64,000 nt of DNA from Flavobacterium sp. KMS (GCF_000813005.1 NZ_JSYP01000003.1:186001-250000); one strand, 5' to 3'. Shown: positions 9,253-19,425, counted from the first letter of the stretch. The notes: generated by a model from the sequence alone, not told the origin. Made by a program: numbers and translations.

Positions 9253-10213
9253 TATTCAGTAAGGTTAAATTTTCGGCAACTATTTTATGAAGAGGAAAAT
9301 TACAAGGATAAGCAGTCATCCCAAATTGTCCCGAAGGATTAACTTCTAAAAAATAATATTCCCCATCCTTCGATGACTTGATTAAATCGATTGATCCAGT
9401 ATTGAGTTCCAGATTTTTCATCAGCACATCAATTTTAGTTTCGATAGATTCAGGAAGCTGATAAGGAATAAATCTATTGGGATTTTCCAAATCATAAGCT
9501 CGGAAATCTAATTGAGTTTGTGGATTACTTTGTGAAAATATGGCCATCGAATAACATTTGCCCATGATATAAAATACCCTTAGTTCTATTTCTTTTTCTA
9601 TGTACTCCTGAAATAGAGACGGGCTAAAAGTTTTGTTTAAATCCTTTACCGTTTCTATTTTTTTAGTGCTAAAGGTTACAGAACTATTTGGCAATTTTAC
9701 ATGCACGGCTTCTGCTATAGGTTTTGTTATTATAAAGTTATTATTCTCTTTTAAAAATGCTTTAAGATTATTTCTTTCTGTAGTTATAATTGTCTTCGGG
9801 ATACATAGTCCAGCCATTTTAGCTACATTCAAAATCTCTAATTTAGACTTCCATAAATTTCTTTTAAAAAGCCATTTTTTATCTTCTAGAAGATGTAAAA
9901 TCAATTCTCGTAAAGCTTTAAATTCACTATATAAAAAATCTGTTAAATCCCTTACAACAGTAAGCTTTCTTTCATAATCAGTTAGAAAACCAAACTTTCT
10001 GCACCAAACTACGGTAATGTCTTTTATGTAAACTCTTTGCGTTGCATTCTCAAAATAGGAGTTTTCTATAAAATTGATATTATATGAAAAATATGATTTT
10101 CCCTGCATTAATTCTTCATCATCAATCCTGATAACTGGAGTCTTAAAAAAATTCAACCATTCAATGACATTATCGGTATCTCTATCGTCAGGTTTGCTTA
10201 ATATTAAAATCAT
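9242..10213 (-). CDS. gwsG: Grasp-with-spasm system ATP-grasp peptide ligase
   Basis: 323 residues from the ATG at 10213; an upstream ATG at 10234 adds 7 unlikely residues. The N-terminus MILILSKPDDRDTDNVIEWL and the block KWLFKRNLWKSKLEILNVAK are typical of MvdD/graspetide ATP-grasp ligases. The C-terminal LEVNPSGQFG is the conserved ATP/Mg-binding ExNPSGQ segment. Enzymes of this class join Asp/Glu side chains to Ser/Thr (ester) or Lys (amide) in a precursor peptide. It lies 67 bp after the precursor gene and overlaps the 60-residue gene. Family TIGR04192 is the expected match. Confidence 0.88.
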   Translation of the reverse strand: MILILSKPDDRDTDNVIEWLNFFKTPVIRIDDEELMQGKSYFSYNINFIENSYFENATQRVYIKDITVVWCRKFGFLTDYERKLTVVRDLTDFLYSEFKALRELILHLLEDKKWLFKRNLWKSKLEILNVAKMAGLCIPKTIITTERNNLKAFLKENNNFIITKPIAEAVHVKLPNSSVTFSTKKIETVKDLNKTFSPSLFQEYIEKEIELRVFYIMGKCYSMAIFSQSNPQTQLDFRAYDLENPNRFIPYQLPESIETKIDVLMKNLELNTGSIDLIKSSKDGEYYFLEVNPSGQFGMTAYPCNFPLHKIVAENLTLLNNEE

Positions 10214-10280
10214 AATGAATGTTGTAAAATGCATTTAGGCATATAAATTATGCCTAAATACATAAATTGAAATAAGAATA

Positions 10281-10427
10281 CTATTTGCTAGCTGGATCCA
10301 TACCATCAAAGTCGTTTAGCTCCTGTCCTGGAACTTGACAAAATGTATAAGCCTTACCTTTTTCTCCTCCTCCAACTACATTTTTAATCTCTACTTTTTC
10401 GCATTCGAAATCTTCTAATCTTTTCAT
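10281..10427 (-). CDS. gwsA: Grasp-with-spasm precursor peptide (48 aa)
   Basis: A 48-codon ORF too short for most gene finders. The leader MKRLEDFECEKVEIKNVVGG ends in a Gly-Gly-Gly run (residues 19-21). The remainder, from residue 22, holds Cys30, Thr28, Lys23, Lys25, Ser47 and Lys48 as possible nucleophiles, and Glu36, Asp39, Asp41 and Asp44 as possible acyl donors. Position directly upstream of the ATP-grasp gene, the GG end of the leader, and the acid-rich core containing few Ser/Thr/Lys all fit a graspetide precursor. No C39 peptidase/ABC exporter is present nearby, so leader removal must rely on other genes. Crosslink positions are not predictable by eye. Confidence 0.82.
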   Translation of the reverse strand: MKRLEDFECEKVEIKNVVGGGEKGKAYTFCQVPGQELNDFDGMDPASK

Positions 10428-11062
10428 AATTTTATGGTTTTATAATTAATTGTAAGCAAATATCTACGCTTTTTGATATTATTTTAAATAATATATTATC
10501 CTAAAATCATATTATATTACTCAAAAAAATCCTACAGAAATTAAAATTGATAGTTTTGGTTTGGTAGGCTGAAAGTCTTTAAATTGAATCTCTTCAGGAA
10601 TTAAATCCTTATTATTTAATTCTGCATTTACCCCTCTAAAATCTGAAACTCTGATAAATATTGAACTGTAAGTTTATTTATTGGTACTTAACTTTTGTTG
10701 TAAAATAGCGATACATGCGTTTTGTAGAATTAAAAATTAAATAATTTATAAAGGAATAGAAGTTTGGAGACGAATAGTTAAACAATAACCTGATTAATAA
10801 CATTGTATGATAATTTTAAAGCTAAAAAACAGGTGAAAATACTGGGTGCTTTAAATAGTTTTTTTCTTAATTTCGAAGAAATATTTCATCTCTAAGAGAG
10901 TTCTTTTCAAAATCTACAAAACATGTTAAATCAATAACAATTATTTATCTAAAGGATTAATCGTACGATAATAATAATTTACGCTAAATTTATTTGAATT
11001 GCTTAAATTTTTTAATACGATTTTTCTATAAAAAGAAGAATTTATTATCTAAATCAAATATT
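10428..11062. other. Divergent intergenic region
   Basis: About 635 bp between the precursor peptide gene and the plus-strand lipoprotein gene, very AT-rich, with no convincing ORF. On the minus strand GATATTTG at 10457-10464 is one base off the TAnnTTTG -7 consensus and could serve the precursor operon. A 23-bp segment (10638-10660) recurs with one mismatch at 12830-12852, beyond the lipoprotein gene. Nothing else stands out. Confidence 0.4.
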
Positions 11063-12625
11063 ATGAAATCAAATTCAAAACTAGATTTAAATAAAAAAAA
11101 CATCATTTTTTTTATTCTTATAATTACTTTAATTTTTGCATCTTGTAGTAAAAATGATGATGAAATAAAATTAGATCCTGAAAACACTTTGAAAGAAAAC
11201 ACTTTAAAAGAAAATGTTTTTATAATAAATTCTATAAATATAATATCCTCAGACGACAATTCATTTGTTTTAAATGGTAATCAAAATTCACTAAAAGTAA
11301 ATGATATTGTTTTATCTGCTCCGTCAAGTAATTGCCCATATGGTATGATAAGAAAAATTACAGCAATTAATAATTCAAGTAACGGAATAACTTTTAAAAC
11401 GATACAATCTAATTTAAATGAAGCATTTGATGAACTTCATATTGATACTTCGAATAATGAATCATATACATCAGGAGTAACTTTTAAAAACTCGCAAGGT
11501 TCTGGAAGTAAACTCTCTGTTGATTTTAATGATAATGTTACAATTGCTGCGGGAATTAAAATGAATGGCTCATTAAAATTTAATATTCCAACCACAATTA
11601 TAAAGTATGAAAAAGAAAAAGGGAGTTTGAAACCAAAATTAGTTTTATTAAAGGCTGAATTAAATAGTTCAGCATCATTAATAGATCTAACTTATTCTGG
11701 CTCTGCACCAATAACAGTGCCTAAAAAAATAATTAAATCGTTTGATTTACTTCCAATCGAAGTTATAATACCAATAACTACTCCAATAGGAATCTTTCCG
11801 TTACCTGTCATATTTAAACATAAAATAGATATTGAAGTATTACCCTTTACAGTAAATGGGAAATTTAATTTGAGTATTAATCCTGAAATTAATGCCGTAC
11901 TAGGTTGCAAATATGAAAATGATTCTTGGTCAGATTTAAGTAGCTTTTCAATTAACGCATCCAGTGCTACAAATTTTTCTATCCTTGATTTATTAAGTAA
12001 TGGCTCATCATTGAATGCAAATTTAGTTATCTTTAATCCACGCTACGAAATTACCCCTTTATACACGGAATTACTTAAAGGATATTTTGAGGTCCCAAAT
12101 AGTGTAACATTAAAAATACAAAATCCCCAACCTAATTATTCTTTAAAATACGATTTAACTGTTAATGGTGGCATACAACAGTTCTTTTGGACTGGTATTC
12201 CTGCTGAATTTAAATTATCAAGCACTTTACTTAAAAAAACAATAAAAGAAGGAAACTGGAATTCAATTATTGGAAATTGGAAGATGAGTGGAAACGTCCA
12301 TTATGGTGTTGATTGCTGGAATATCCCTATTGGAACTTGTGTTGTTGGAACTAACGGTTCATGTATATATTCTATACCTCAATGTGTAAGAGATGATATA
12401 TCTACCTATACTGATTCAAATAATTTTATTGGTGATGAAGGAGCTACTAAATGTTCAAATAATGATCCGCAAACGGTTAAGGGGACCTATACAGTAAATA
12501 ATAATCAACTTAGTCTCAATTTAAACGGAGAAAATATTACTTATAACATTCTACAACTTGACGCTACAACTCTAAAAATCCAAGAAATTGGTTATGATGG
12601 CTACGAAATTTATACTAGACAATAA
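11063..12625 (+). CDS. Hypothetical lipoprotein with C-terminal lipocalin-like domain
   Basis: 520 residues from the ATG at 11063. The frame is open upstream to 10994, but only this start gives a proper signal: KKNIIFFILIITLIFASC, a lipobox with Cys about 30 residues in. The middle is beta-rich and unrecognised. The last ~120 residues begin IGNWKMSGNVHYG and end in KGTYTVNNNQLSLNLNG and LKIQEIGYDG, the shape of a lipocalin-like (DUF4923/META-like) C-terminal domain, with six Cys that could form disulfides. It is probably surface-exposed or periplasmic. The gene stands alone, divergent from the peptide cluster, and its function is unknown. Confidence 0.75.
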   Translation: MKSNSKLDLNKKNIIFFILIITLIFASCSKNDDEIKLDPENTLKENTLKENVFIINSINIISSDDNSFVLNGNQNSLKVNDIVLSAPSSNCPYGMIRKITAINNSSNGITFKTIQSNLNEAFDELHIDTSNNESYTSGVTFKNSQGSGSKLSVDFNDNVTIAAGIKMNGSLKFNIPTTIIKYEKEKGSLKPKLVLLKAELNSSASLIDLTYSGSAPITVPKKIIKSFDLLPIEVIIPITTPIGIFPLPVIFKHKIDIEVLPFTVNGKFNLSINPEINAVLGCKYENDSWSDLSSFSINASSATNFSILDLLSNGSSLNANLVIFNPRYEITPLYTELLKGYFEVPNSVTLKIQNPQPNYSLKYDLTVNGGIQQFFWTGIPAEFKLSSTLLKKTIKEGNWNSIIGNWKMSGNVHYGVDCWNIPIGTCVVGTNGSCIYSIPQCVRDDISTYTDSNNFIGDEGATKCSNNDPQTVKGTYTVNNNQLSLNLNGENITYNILQLDATTLKIQEIGYDGYEIYTRQ

Positions 12626-13090
12626 ATTATTATTATTTAATTTAAATTTGTTGAACCATTACAAATGGTTTGCTATTATTTTAAAGCAATATAAAAAAAT
12701 GCTATTATTAGTTTCATGGAAAAATCATGGCACTTTAATAACTAAGTTAATATGTTCCCAAATATTATATCACTACAAATTGAATAATTCTTGTTTGTTC
12801 TAACTTTTATTTTACTCACTTTCTACTTCAAAATCTGAAATTCTGATAAATAGTAACTCACAAGTTTCACTATCGGGAAATAAGACTACAAAATTTTATG
12901 ACCTATCTAAATTAAAGGAATTCTAAAAATGCTATGAATTAGTTAATTAACTATTGATAACTTTTAAATCATGTTTTTTTAAAGAAAATTTAATAAACAT
13001 TAATTTTGCAAAGTATTATATTTGGCGGCTTATCACTTATAAGACTATTTATTTAGATACTAAAAAAGAAAAGTATCTGCCTATTTACCT
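12626..13090. other. Intergenic region
   Basis: 465 bp with no supportable gene. An overlapping reading frame to 12803 has poor composition and no start context. It contains the second copy (12830-12852) of the 23-bp segment also found at 10638-10660. Confidence 0.4.
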
Positions 13091-13435
13091 ATGAAACATA
13101 TTAAGTTTATATCTGTTATTTTATTATTCTTGCTTTCCCTTTTAGGTAGCACGGAATTTTACAAATACTCTTTTGAACTAGATAATTATAATGGACAAGA
13201 GCATATTTTAGAGACTGTATCTTCAACTCTATCAATGTCTAATGATTTGGACGTGCATTTTATAATCAAAAAGATAAAAAATCGCATTGTAAGTTCTGAA
13301 TCAAGTGCCTTAAAAAAAGATTACTACACCCAGTTAGTTCACTTTAAGGTTTTAAAGGACAATGTTATTTATAGTATCGCTACTATATATGAAAATCAGC
13401 GACATACTCACCTACACTTATATCAACTTTTCTAG
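13091..13435 (+). CDS. Small exported hypothetical protein
   Basis: 114 residues. MKHIKFISVILLFLLSLLGS is a plausible signal peptide or single membrane anchor. The rest is a compact alpha/beta domain with a His-rich end (RHTHLHLYQLF). I do not recognise the family. It sits 218 bp upstream of the RND efflux operon on the same strand and could be a stress-response companion, but no motif supports this. Confidence 0.5.
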   Translation: MKHIKFISVILLFLLSLLGSTEFYKYSFELDNYNGQEHILETVSSTLSMSNDLDVHFIIKKIKNRIVSSESSALKKDYYTQLVHFKVLKDNVIYSIATIYENQRHTHLHLYQLF

Positions 13436-13653
13436 ATTTTAAGATTGTGTATTTTTATATGAAGTCTCTTTTGTAATAATGTTTTTCATTATTATAAAGG
13501 GGTTATAACTTATAAAAATAATTCTTAACGAACGATATTCTCTCACCAGGGAATACACGATACACTTCCATATTCAATATTTTCTCATTTGCAACTCCCT
13601 ATAAATCATTATTTGGGAGGCAACATATTTATATAATACCTTAAAAATTAATC

Positions 13654-14760
13654 ATGATTATTAGTAAAAAACAATTCCTGTTGTACGGTTTATCGTTAAT
13701 ATTTCTAACCTCTTGCGGAGATAAAGCCCAAAAAGACTCTGCCAATATAAAAACACTACCAGTTTACAAGATAACTTTAAGAGATACTGTAGTTTCTAAC
13801 CGATTTGTTGCAGATGTTCACGCCAAAAATAATGTTGAAATCCATGTACGTATACCAGGATTATTAGATAAAGTGTATGTTAGTGAAGGACAAAAGGTAA
13901 AAAAAGGACAAATCCTTTTTAAGATTAGCGATGCCGAATTACAAATACAACTTATAAAAGCTGATGCTGTTTACAAAAGCATGTTGGCAGACCTAAGAAT
14001 GGCAAATGTGGAGCTTGAGCAAGCACAAACTCTTTTTAATAAAAAGGTAATTGCAAATCAGGAATTAGAATTATCTAAGGCAAAACATGATGCGGCTACA
14101 GCCAAAGTTGCTCATGCTGCTGCTGAGAAAAAATCGATTAATCAGCAAATAAGTTTTACCACATTAAGAGCTCCATTTGATGGTACAATAGATCGTATTC
14201 CGTTTAAGGAAGGAAGTCTTGTCGAAAACGGTTCGCTCCTAACTACACTTTCTCAGTTAGACGATGTATATGCTTATTTCTCTATACCAGAGAATATTTA
14301 TTTCCAGATGATGGCAGATAAAAGCCTGAATACTAAAGGGGATATAAAACTGGTATTACCAAACGGAATGGTATATGACCAACAAGGTGAACTTAAAACT
14401 GCCGATGGAGAGATCGACAGGCAAACGGGTTCTATCCAATACAAAGCTAAATTTAATAATCCGCAAGGTTTTATAAAACATGGAACATCAGGAAAATTGA
14501 TTATTTCTGAGCCAAGAACCAATGTTATGCTTATTCCTCATAAAGCAGTTTTCTCTATTCAGGATAAACAATTTGTATTTGTTGTAAACAAAGAGGGTAT
14601 CGTAAAAATGACCAATATTACCATTGCTAGCACTCTAGATGATGTATATATCTTAAATAAAGGGTTGAAAAAGAATGATCTTATCGTACAAGAAGGTACT
14701 CAATCACTGAGAGACGGAGATAAAATCAATATAAAACAAATGCAAAGCGCAAGCTTGTAA
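13654..14760 (+). CDS. RND efflux periplasmic adaptor lipoprotein (AcrA/MexA type)
   Basis: 368 residues. The signal ends in LIFLTSCGD, a lipobox, so the protein is lipid-anchored. It is followed by the paired biotinyl-lipoyl halves (VHVRIPGLLDKVYVSEGQKVKKGQILFKI and FTTLRAPFDGTIDRIPFKEGSLVENG regions) flanking a coiled-coil hairpin (about residues 95-155), then the beta-barrel and membrane-proximal domains. It links the inner-membrane pump to the outer-membrane channel. It is first of three genes: 33 bp separate it from the pump gene, which is 3 bp from the channel gene. Confidence 0.93.
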   Translation: MIISKKQFLLYGLSLIFLTSCGDKAQKDSANIKTLPVYKITLRDTVVSNRFVADVHAKNNVEIHVRIPGLLDKVYVSEGQKVKKGQILFKISDAELQIQLIKADAVYKSMLADLRMANVELEQAQTLFNKKVIANQELELSKAKHDAATAKVAHAAAEKKSINQQISFTTLRAPFDGTIDRIPFKEGSLVENGSLLTTLSQLDDVYAYFSIPENIYFQMMADKSLNTKGDIKLVLPNGMVYDQQGELKTADGEIDRQTGSIQYKAKFNNPQGFIKHGTSGKLIISEPRTNVMLIPHKAVFSIQDKQFVFVVNKEGIVKMTNITIASTLDDVYILNKGLKKNDLIVQEGTQSLRDGDKINIKQMQSASL

Positions 14761-14793
14761 TCAATCACTTAATTACAATTAAAAAGATATAAA

Positions 14794-17700
14794 ATGATAG
14801 AGATGTTTATCAAAAGAAAAATATTATCATTAATCATTTCGGTTATGATAGTTTTGCTCGGAATATTAGCTTTATTCCAGTTACCTATAACACAATTTCC
14901 AGATATCGTTCCGCCATCGGTAACAGTTACAGCAAAATATACTGGTGCTAATGCCGAGGTTTCTGCCAATGCAGTTGCGCTTCCTTTGGAACGAGCCATA
15001 AATGGTGTGCCGGGAATGACTTATATGTCTACAGTTACATCAAACGATGGTTTAACACTGATTCAAGTATTTTTTGAAGTAGGAACCGATCCCGATCTGG
15101 CCGCGGTAAACGTACAAAACAGGGTTACCACAATTCTGGATGAACTTCCCGAAGAGGTTATACGTGCCGGGGTAACTACCGAGAAGGAAGTTAACAGTAT
15201 GTTGATGTACTTAAATGTTACTAGTACGGATAAGATTCAGGACGAACAGTTTATCTTCAATTTTACAGATATTAATATTCTTCAGGAATTAAAGCGTATT
15301 GATGGTGTTGGACGTGCAGAAATTATGGGGCAGAAAGAATATTCGATGCGAGTATGGCTTGATCCACAAAAGATGCTGTCTTATAATATTTCGGCAAACG
15401 AAGTTATAAACTCATTGCAAAAGCAAAATATATCTGCTGCTCCGGGTAAAGTTGGAGAGGGTTCAGGACAACTGGACAGTCACGTTCAATATGTTATTAA
15501 ATACGGAGGAAAATTCTATGAGCCTAAACAGTATGAAGAAATACCACTAAGAGCCAATTCTGATGGTACTATCTTAAAACTGAAGGATATCTCAAAAATA
15601 GAATTGGGATCTATGAGCTACGGAATGGTTTCTAAGACTGACGGAAAACCTTCGGCTTCGATTATGCTTAAGCAAAGACCCGGTTCTAATGCCTCTGAAG
15701 TAATTGCCAGCGTAAAAGCAAAAATGGCCGAACTAAAAGGAAGTTCATTTCCTCCGGGAATGAATTATAATATTGCTTATGATGTTTCTCGTTTTCTTGA
15801 TGCATCTATAGACGAAGTTTTAGTAACTCTTGTAGAAGCATTTCTTCTTGTAGCCTTTGTTGTTTTTATATTCCTACAAGACTGGCGTTCTACACTTATA
15901 CCAGTATTGGCAGTGCCTGTAGCTCTAATTGGTTCATTTACTTTTATGTCGATGATGGGCTTTTCTATAAACCTTCTTACGCTTTTTGCTTTAGTACTAT
16001 CGATAGGAATTGTCGTCGATAATGCCATTGTAGTCGTCGAAGCCGTACACGTTAAAATTACGGAAGAACATATGGATCCTTTACCCGCCACCACAAGTGC
16101 GATGAAAGAAATCACTGGTGCCATTATTGCAATTACTATTGTAATGGCTGCTGTATTTATTCCTGTAGCTTTCCTTAGCGGGCCTGTTGGGGTTTTCTAT
16201 AGGCAATTCTCGCTTACTATGGCTATAAGTATTGTAATTTCGGGTGTAAATGCACTTACGCTTACTCCTGCTCTATGTGCTATAATGCTTAGAAAACATG
16301 ATCCAAACAAAGAGAAAACATCATTGCTAGATCGTTTCTTTTATCGATTTAATAAATGGTTTGACAAAATTACTTCAAAATATATCAGAGTACTTTCTAA
16401 ACTTGCAGATCGTAGCTCTGTTACCATAGGAATTTTGGTTTTGTTTTGTATTCTTACTTGGGGTACATCTGCTCTTTTACCTTCAGGATTTATACCTTCT
16501 GAAGATCAGGGAATGGTATATGTTAGTGTAACTACACCACAAGGTGCTACTGTAGAACGTACAGAAAAAGTGCTAGACGAAGTAACTCGTATTGCAAAAG
16601 GAATAGAAGGTGTAGATAATGTTACTACACTTGCTGGTTATAGTATTATTACCGAAATCGCTGGTGCATCTTACGGTATGGGAATGATTAACCTAAAAGA
16701 TTGGAGTAATCGAGATATATCTGTAAACGACTTTATTGCAAAATTAACAGAGAAAACAAAAGGCATTTCAGATGCGCAAATTGAAGTTTTTGCTCCGCCT
16801 ACAGTTCCTGGATTTGGTAATACAAGTGGTTTCGAACTCCGTTTACTAGATAAAACCGGAGGCCCAATTAGTAATACTGATGAAGTTACTAAAAACTTTA
16901 TAAAGGAACTAAATGCCACGCCCGAAATACAAAATTCATTTACGAGTTTTGATGCTACTTTCCCTCAATATATGATACATATTGATTATGATCTTGCAGC
17001 AAAAAAAGGCGTTTCGGTAGATAATGCTATGTCGACTTTACAAACAATGTTGGGATCGTTTTATGCTACAAACTTTATTCGTTTTTCTCAGATGTATAAA
17101 GTAATGGTACAAGCAAGTCCGCAGTTCAGAAAAAATCCTGAAAGCATACTAGATATGTATCTTAAGAATGATGCAGGCGAAATGGTTCCGTTTTCTACAT
17201 TCGTAAAATTAGAGCGTGTTTATGGCCCAGAAGTTCTTACGCGTTATAATATGTATATGTCGGCGATGATCAATGGTGAACCTGCTCCAGGTTTTAGTTC
17301 TGGAGAAGCCATTGCAGCTGTAGAGAAAATTGCTGCCGAAAAACTCCCGGGTAAATTTGAATTAGAATGGTCAGGAATGACTCGAGAAGAAATCCTCTCT
17401 GGAAACCAAACGATATACATTTTTGCTTTGTGTTTGTTGTTTGTTTACTTATTACTTGCCGCTCAATATGAAAGTTTGCTACTACCCTTCCCTGTGCTTT
17501 TATCACTTCCTGTAGGTGTTTTTGGTTCTTATCTTGCACTTCTCGCTGTCGGGTTAGATAATAATATTTATGCCCAGGTTGCCTTGGTAATGCTTATAGG
17601 ACTACTGGCCAAAAATGCCATTTTGATTGTGGAGTTTGCCATGGCTCAAAATAAACTAGGACAAGGTATAACCGAAGCTGCTATAGAAGGTGCCAGACTT

Positions 17701-17913
17701 CGTTTTAGACCTATCTTAATGACATCATTTGCCTTTATTGCCGGACTTATTCCTTTATGTATAGCTTCTGGTGCGGGTGCAATCGGTAACCGTTCTATTG
17801 GTACTGCGGCAGCTGGAGGAATGTTTATCGGGACTGTTTTTGGTCTTTTAATCATCCCTGGTCTTTATATACTATTCGCAAAACTTGAAAAAGCTTCGAA
17901 AAAACAAATTTAA
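14794..17913 (+). CDS. RND efflux pump, HAE1 family (AcrB type)
   Basis: 1039 residues, the usual length for the family, with N-terminal MIEMFIKRKILSLIISVMIV as TM1 and the expected 12-helix pattern with two large periplasmic loops. TM4 carries LSIGIVVDNAIVVVEAVH: the proton-relay pair Asp407-Asp408 of AcrB reads Asp-Asn here, a variant I recall as common in Bacteroidota HAE1 pumps. Lys in the TM10 region (LIGLLAKNAILIVEFA) is present. It exports hydrophobic or amphiphilic compounds using proton motive force. The substrate is unknown. Confidence 0.93.
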   Translation: MIEMFIKRKILSLIISVMIVLLGILALFQLPITQFPDIVPPSVTVTAKYTGANAEVSANAVALPLERAINGVPGMTYMSTVTSNDGLTLIQVFFEVGTDPDLAAVNVQNRVTTILDELPEEVIRAGVTTEKEVNSMLMYLNVTSTDKIQDEQFIFNFTDINILQELKRIDGVGRAEIMGQKEYSMRVWLDPQKMLSYNISANEVINSLQKQNISAAPGKVGEGSGQLDSHVQYVIKYGGKFYEPKQYEEIPLRANSDGTILKLKDISKIELGSMSYGMVSKTDGKPSASIMLKQRPGSNASEVIASVKAKMAELKGSSFPPGMNYNIAYDVSRFLDASIDEVLVTLVEAFLLVAFVVFIFLQDWRSTLIPVLAVPVALIGSFTFMSMMGFSINLLTLFALVLSIGIVVDNAIVVVEAVHVKITEEHMDPLPATTSAMKEITGAIIAITIVMAAVFIPVAFLSGPVGVFYRQFSLTMAISIVISGVNALTLTPALCAIMLRKHDPNKEKTSLLDRFFYRFNKWFDKITSKYIRVLSKLADRSSVTIGILVLFCILTWGTSALLPSGFIPSEDQGMVYVSVTTPQGATVERTEKVLDEVTRIAKGIEGVDNVTTLAGYSIITEIAGASYGMGMINLKDWSNRDISVNDFIAKLTEKTKGISDAQIEVFAPPTVPGFGNTSGFELRLLDKTGGPISNTDEVTKNFIKELNATPEIQNSFTSFDATFPQYMIHIDYDLAAKKGVSVDNAMSTLQTMLGSFYATNFIRFSQMYKVMVQASPQFRKNPESILDMYLKNDAGEMVPFSTFVKLERVYGPEVLTRYNMYMSAMINGEPAPGFSSGEAIAAVEKIAAEKLPGKFELEWSGMTREEILSGNQTIYIFALCLLFVYLLLAAQYESLLLPFPVLLSLPVGVFGSYLALLAVGLDNNIYAQVALVMLIGLLAKNAILIVEFAMAQNKLGQGITEAAIEGARLRFRPILMTSFAFIAGLIPLCIASGAGAIGNRSIGTAAAGGMFIGTVFGLLIIPGLYILFAKLEKASKKQI

Positions 17914-17916
17914 ACA

Positions 17917-19425
17917 ATGAAAAATTCACTTAATAAATTCTATAAAAATACAACCCCTTCAGTAAGTTTCGAAGGAAGAAAAGCAATGTATATTTTGCCA
18001 GTTGTATTTACCACGTTACTCTTTGCTTGTTCTGCGCCTAAAGTGGCAGAACAGCAAAAGGCCAAAACATTGCCAGAGAACTTTGATGTTAATCGTAAAA
18101 AAACAACAGACAGTCTGCAAGTTTTTATTCCTGTAAAAACAGAAACGTATTTTAAAGATCCTGAGTTAGAAAAAATATTAGATATCGTTATTGCTCAAAA
18201 TCCTGATTATTTGGCAATGCAAGAAAGAATTCTGATAGCAAATTCTCATCTAAAAGTTGCTAAACTGGCTTTGCTCCCATCATTTGATTTGGGAGCTGAT
18301 ATTTCGGGGACGCGTTATGGTAAATATACAATGGATGGCGTAGGAAACTTTGATACCAATTTTTCTCAGAATATATCAGAAAAACAAAGAATCAATACAG
18401 ATCTTACTCCTAACTTGTTTTTAGGCGGAAAAGTATCTTGGGAAGCCGATATATGGGGAAAATTAAGCAATCGGAAAAAGGCTGCTCGTCAGCGATTTTT
18501 TGCTTCACAAGAAGGAATGAGATTATTACAAACCAGACTTTTGAGCGATGTTGCCGAACTGTATTATAAACTGATAGCATTAGATAAACAAGCTATTATT
18601 TATGAAAAAAACCTTAAAACACAGCAACGAGCACTTGATATCGTTTCTGCTCAAAGGTCTGTTGGAAAAGCAACTGAATTAGCCGTACAGCAATTTAATG
18701 CTCAGAACAATAATATTTTGGCTGAAGCCGAAGAATTAAATCTTAGTATTGATCAAACCGAAAAAGCTTTATTGACCTTGTTGGGAGAATATGGTGGTAA
18801 GATTACCAGAAGTAAAGAATTCTTATCAGGACATCTTGAAGTTTTGAATCAAAAAATAAGTGTTGATTCTATTATACACAACCGACCTGATGTATCGCAA
18901 GCCTATTTTGAATTACTGGCATCAAAAGCCGATGCTAAATCTGCTCGTGCCGCTTTCTTTCCGACTGTAAACTTGGGTGGTTATGCTGGATTTAACTCTT
19001 TTTCTTTCTCTACATTTTTTGATAGCGGATCATTTGCATGGCAATTACTTGGAGGAATTACTGCTCCTGTATTTAACAAAGGCCAAATTAAGCATGAATA
19101 TTTTACAGCCAATAAAAGACAGCAAATTAGTTTTCTTGAATATCAAAAATCTATCACTGTTGCTTACAATGAGTTGAGTGCTTTATTATATCGTACAAAA
19201 GCTTTTGAAGATGTGCTTGAATATAAATCAAAGGAAATTGAGCACCTTGAAATTGCTGTAAATGTTTCGAATGATTTGTATTTGAGCGGATATGCTAATT
19301 ACCTTGAAATTATCAGTGCGCAAAAAAACAGACTTCAGGCTGAGCTTGATTTTGTCGATATGCAATTAAAGAATGTAAACTCTCAAATATTATTGTATAA
19401 AGCTCTGGGTGGAGGAATAAATTAA
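17917..19425 (+). CDS. Outer-membrane efflux channel lipoprotein (TolC/OprM/NodT family)
   Basis: 502 residues. A lipobox (LLFACSAP) lies about 39 residues in, unusually far from the first ATG. The ATG at 17986 (residue 24) would give a standard lipoprotein signal and may be the true start. The body shows the duplicated outer membrane efflux protein repeat, with conserved VSWEADIWGKLSNRKKAA and NRPDVSQAYFELLASKADAKSARAAFFP-type segments (read in parts). It closes the tripartite pump operon and is followed by a terminator. Confidence 0.92.
   Translation: MKNSLNKFYKNTTPSVSFEGRKAMYILPVVFTTLLFACSAPKVAEQQKAKTLPENFDVNRKKTTDSLQVFIPVKTETYFKDPELEKILDIVIAQNPDYLAMQERILIANSHLKVAKLALLPSFDLGADISGTRYGKYTMDGVGNFDTNFSQNISEKQRINTDLTPNLFLGGKVSWEADIWGKLSNRKKAARQRFFASQEGMRLLQTRLLSDVAELYYKLIALDKQAIIYEKNLKTQQRALDIVSAQRSVGKATELAVQQFNAQNNNILAEAEELNLSIDQTEKALLTLLGEYGGKITRSKEFLSGHLEVLNQKISVDSIIHNRPDVSQAYFELLASKADAKSARAAFFPTVNLGGYAGFNSFSFSTFFDSGSFAWQLLGGITAPVFNKGQIKHEYFTANKRQQISFLEYQKSITVAYNELSALLYRTKAFEDVLEYKSKEIEHLEIAVNVSNDLYLSGYANYLEIISAQKNRLQAELDFVDMQLKNVNSQILLYKALGGGIN

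Noticed and set aside
12588..12803. Short plus-strand ORF overlapping the end of the lipoprotein gene
   Set aside because: Poor amino-acid composition, no start context and no neighbour support; most likely chance.
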